From positions 17,727-25,891 of the forward strand of contig DALN01000054.1 of NCBI GenBank assembly GCA_002499455.1: DNA of 8,165 bases, in the 5' to 3' direction. The notes beneath the pieces are model-generated. The model worked only from the letters and a program-made list of their open reading frames with translations, was not told the DNA's origin and made no database searches. The position numbers and the translations under genes are program-made. This document shows positions 6,523-8,165 of this stretch, piece after piece (the first letter of the stretch is position 1; each line of letters opens with the position of its first letter). The stretch comes from Methanoculleus sp. UBA77 (GTDB lineage Archaea > Halobacteriota > Methanomicrobia > Methanomicrobiales > Methanoculleaceae).

Positions 6523-7521
6523 TTAGTGTCTGTGTGCTACACGCTCAAGCGACCGCAATCTTTCGCTATGGTTCATGAGCACCTCGTTCGTTTGCTGAAA
6601 CAACTGATCAGCCCAAGCGCGAACTTCATCAGCACGCATCGTAGCATATCGGTCCGCTTGATTCTCGATCGCAGAGCCGCAAACAGTGCAGACGGTCACA
6701 TGGCCTGTATTGTCAATCATGCGTAAGTCCTCGTTTGAGGACTCTAAGAGCTGGCTGTGATACTCCTCGGTTTCTGCGGGGTAATACTTGAAGAATACAT
6801 CTTCTCCTTGCATTTCCCGGCCGCACATCCAGCAGTGAGATTTCGAGGATACCTTTGCGATATAGTCGTCAACAGTTTTTGACCAATCAGTGACCATAGC
6901 CTGACGAAAGCAGGATGCCGCCTTCTGCATCTGATCATGTGCCTGTACGGGTGAAGACAGAACAACTGAAAGAGCAGAATAATAATCTGACAGCCCTTCG
7001 CAGTAAAAAGCACGCAGGATTGCTTTTTCTACGGGACCATCCAGCTTGAGCCTCTCCGATATATGAAGCGGAGCGTAACCAAGTTTCATGAAACCTTCAG
7101 CCGCCTCCATATATTCTTGAGTCATATCGGCGTAATTGCCACACTGTTTTGCCCGTTCTTCGCACTGTAAGGATCTAAGTTCCGCGATGAGAAGGGATGT
7201 CTGCATCATTTCATCCTGGCTACCTATGCATGGAACTTCAGTTATAGGCTCCAGGGCCCGGATTACTTCACGAAGAGTATTGAGATTACGTTTGTCAATG
7301 AGTTCATACAATGCGGCATTAGCTTTTGCGAGTCTGGCCATGTCCTCATCTCCTTCCTGGAGGAACATCTCGGAAGCCTTCGCAAAGTGTTTGGTAGCAG
7401 CGGAGTAATCCGGCGGTTGAAGCAGGACACCTTTCTCATAGGCTCGCTGGTATTGTTCCTGCGCGTTAAGTCCTATCCCAATCTCTTTGCCAACTGCTTT
7501 TACTTTATCAAAAAGACCCAT
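6523..7521 (-). CDS. helical-repeat protein with split CxxC zinc site, unknown function
   Basis: This 332-residue protein is first in the cluster. The N-terminus (MGLFDKVKAVGKEIGIGL) could form an amphipathic helix. Residues about 20-220 are almost wholly helical with TPR-like spacing (AATKHFAKASEMF at 41-53, and YMEAAEGFMKLGYAPLHISE further on), suggesting a protein-interaction solenoid. Two CxxC pairs, C230/C233 (CWMC) and C278/C281 (CTVC), are separated by 44 residues with aromatic and acidic content and probably bind one zinc ion. A helical tail follows. No membrane helix is seen. The ATG at 7521 follows a clear site (AAAGGAGAT). I do not recognise the family. Presence of a zinc site in this, the 597-aa and the SPFH proteins suggests a common assembly. 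Confidence 0.82.
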   Translation of the reverse strand: MGLFDKVKAVGKEIGIGLNAQEQYQRAYEKGVLLQPPDYSAATKHFAKASEMFLQEGDEDMARLAKANAALYELIDKRNLNTLREVIRALEPITEVPCIGSQDEMMQTSLLIAELRSLQCEERAKQCGNYADMTQEYMEAAEGFMKLGYAPLHISERLKLDGPVEKAILRAFYCEGLSDYYSALSVVLSSPVQAHDQMQKAASCFRQAMVTDWSKTVDDYIAKVSSKSHCWMCGREMQGEDVFFKYYPAETEEYHSQLLESSNEDLRMIDNTGHVTVCTVCGSAIENQADRYATMRADEVRAWADQLFQQTNEVLMNHSERLRSLERVAHRH

Positions 7522-7568
7522 CTTCTATCTCCTTTGTTATAGCCATTGTAATTGGGGCAATAATTTTT

Positions 7569-7608
7569 CATATTATTTCAAAGGATCATTAACTTTTCTA
7601 TTATATTC
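7569..7608 (-). promoter_or_regulatory. promoter region of the SPFH/zinc-ribbon cluster
   Basis: Two TATA-like elements are visible on the minus strand: ATATAATA at about 7600-7607, preceded by CCGA as a possible BRE, and AAATAATA at about 7570-7577. They would give leaders of roughly 55 or 25 bases before the ATG at 7521, both containing the AAAGGAGAT ribosome binding site. The surrounding 100 bases are the most AT-rich in the window. Confidence 0.5.
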
Positions 7609-7632
7609 GGAGTCCTTTAAGGTAACAGAGCT

Positions 7633-7947
7633 TCATAAAACACCATTTTGAGAAATAAAGGCACCTAATCTCTCCGCCATTTCTCGCTCCCACCTCATGA
7701 GAGTTTCGGCGGCGATATCTTGTTTCTGCTCCGTTTTGGCATAGCTCCATGTACATACCCGCTATAGAATGGTCTTAGCCTCTACCATCCAGCATTCAAG
7801 AAAAGGCGGCCGCAGCATTGACCCCGAACCGGGAATATCCAGCTCCCCGTCCCGAGTTCGGTTCACCTCCATTCGGTTGTTGGAGTGCTCAAACGTGACT
7901 GTTGTGTTCCGGAACTGCCCCGGTATCGCTACCGGTTTCGCTGATGC
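7633..7947 (-). pseudogene. interrupted open frame, possible decayed gene
   Basis: One minus-strand frame is open from the TGA at 7948-7950 to the TGA at 7633-7635 except for a TAG at 7762-7764. The upstream part (61 codons) includes PVAIPGQFRNTTVTFEH and ends MVEAKTIL. The downstream part (42 codons) includes WSYAKTEQKQDIAAET and EREMAERLGAFISQNGVL and looks like a charged C-terminal helix. A pseudogene with one nonsense change is the simplest reading, but the upstream half competes with an ORF on the other strand, and neither half matches a family I know. Confidence 0.28.
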
Positions 7948-8086
7948 TCAGACCTCCGGCCACCAAAAGTTTCGCAATTCAATCCGGGTCCGGATGAGCC
8001 GATTCCTTACGCGGGCAGACTGCATCAATCTCAGTCTCTCTTCCGATAAAACCCGGATGAAATTCCGGGCGCTCGATCCACTCTGA
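7769..8086 (+). CDS. hypothetical 105-aa ORF, doubtful
   Basis: An ATG-initiated plus-strand frame with GC-leaning third positions and an Arg/Ser-rich product. It contains RVRFTSIRLLECSNVTVVF near the middle and ends TRMKFRALDPL. There is no ribosome binding site, and the nearest TATA-like sequence (about 7749-7757) is too close to the ATG for a leaderless start. No domain or membrane segment is visible. It overlaps the interrupted minus-strand frame, and at most one of the two is real. Confidence 0.22.
   Translation: MVLASTIQHSRKGGRSIDPEPGISSSPSRVRFTSIRLLECSNVTVVFRNCPGIATGFADAQTSGHQKFRNSIRVRMSRFLTRADCINLSLSSDKTRMKFRALDPL
7920..7935. repeat. small hairpin, 6-bp stem
   Basis: CCGGTA and TACCGG flank the four-base loop TCGC. 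Just upstream is the palindrome GTTCCGGAAC. These add to the inverted-repeat character of the non-coding right end; a structured RNA is possible but not shown. Confidence 0.35.
8052..8069. repeat. small hairpin, 6-bp stem
   Basis: CCCGGA and TCCGGG flank TGAAAT. It lies inside the end of the doubtful 105-aa ORF and may be fortuitous in GC-rich sequence. Confidence 0.25.
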
Positions 8087-8136
8087 GGATGCCCGAACAA
8101 GGGCCGGCAGCAAAAGAGTTCAGAAGCCAGATCGCC

Positions 8137-8161
8137 GAAGTGAGGGAACCCCCCTCACTTC
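8137..8161. repeat. perfect 10-bp hairpin at the window end
   Basis: GAAGTGAGGG and CCCTCACTTC form a perfect 10-base stem around a 5-base loop (8147-8151). It could be a termination or processing hairpin of a gene beyond the window, or part of an inverted repeat. No T-tract follows within the window. Confidence 0.5.
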
Positions 8162-8165
8162 ACCG

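Larger units (their letters stand above)
7640..8165. other. right-hand region without a confident gene
   Basis: Upstream of the cluster promoter, this half-kilobase returns to higher GC. It holds three short hairpins, a 105-aa plus-strand ORF and several interrupted minus-strand frames. One of these is 46 codons between stops at 8120-8122 and 7979-7981 and contains SSEWIERPEFHPGFIGRET. I see no tRNA, rRNA or recognisable transposase piece. It is best read as decayed or intergenic sequence at the other side of the cluster. Confidence 0.4.

Noticed and set aside
7762..7764. TAG read as pyrrolysine
   Set aside because: No pyrrolysine genes or methylamine methyltransferase context is present, and the frame itself is not proven to be coding.
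2287..8061. Flanking direct repeat marking the island (CGATAAA near 2286 and 8044)
   Set aside because: Only seven bases match cleanly and one copy overlaps the trmG10 TATA-like box; too short to call an attachment site.

Overview
The window reads as archaeal DNA, most likely from a GC-rich methanogen of the Methanomicrobiales (Methanoculleus-like). The support is an archaeal-type tRNA G10 methyltransferase, a small CTP-dependent polyprenol/dolichol kinase-like membrane enzyme, TATA-like boxes about 25-30 bases before starts, and anti-16S motifs (GGAGGTGA type) before other genes. The genus is an inference.

Bases 1-2290 are GC-rich and look like ordinary chromosome. They hold the first codons of a TIGR04255-like gene (minus), a dolichol-kinase-family gene (plus), a small GtrA-like membrane protein with a zinc ribbon (minus), and trmG10 (minus). 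The last three have a TATA-like box at leaderless distance and no ribosome binding site.

At about 2300 the composition becomes visibly AT-richer. Bases 2300-2550 hold only what may be a C-terminal coding remnant. From 7521 down to 2555 runs a minus-strand cluster of four genes: a helical-repeat protein with a split zinc-binding site (332 aa), a SHOCT-like plus zinc-ribbon protein (597 aa), a YdjI-type SPFH protein with three C-terminal zinc ribbons (378 aa), and a four-helix membrane protein with a cytosolic helical tail (249 aa). The first three have good ribosome binding sites, and the last three genes are separated by 15 and 37 bases. A 58-codon open stretch ends 9 bases before the 597-aa gene. 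The cluster looks like a transferred membrane-associated SPFH/zinc-ribbon module. It resembles the bacterial ydjFGHI (PspA-SPFH) membrane-stress arrangement but has no PspA in the window and two proteins I cannot assign.

Bases 7522-8165 hold the cluster promoter region and then a stretch with small hairpins, interrupted open frames and a weak plus-strand ORF. No confident gene lies there. I found no tRNA, rRNA, CRISPR array or transposase.
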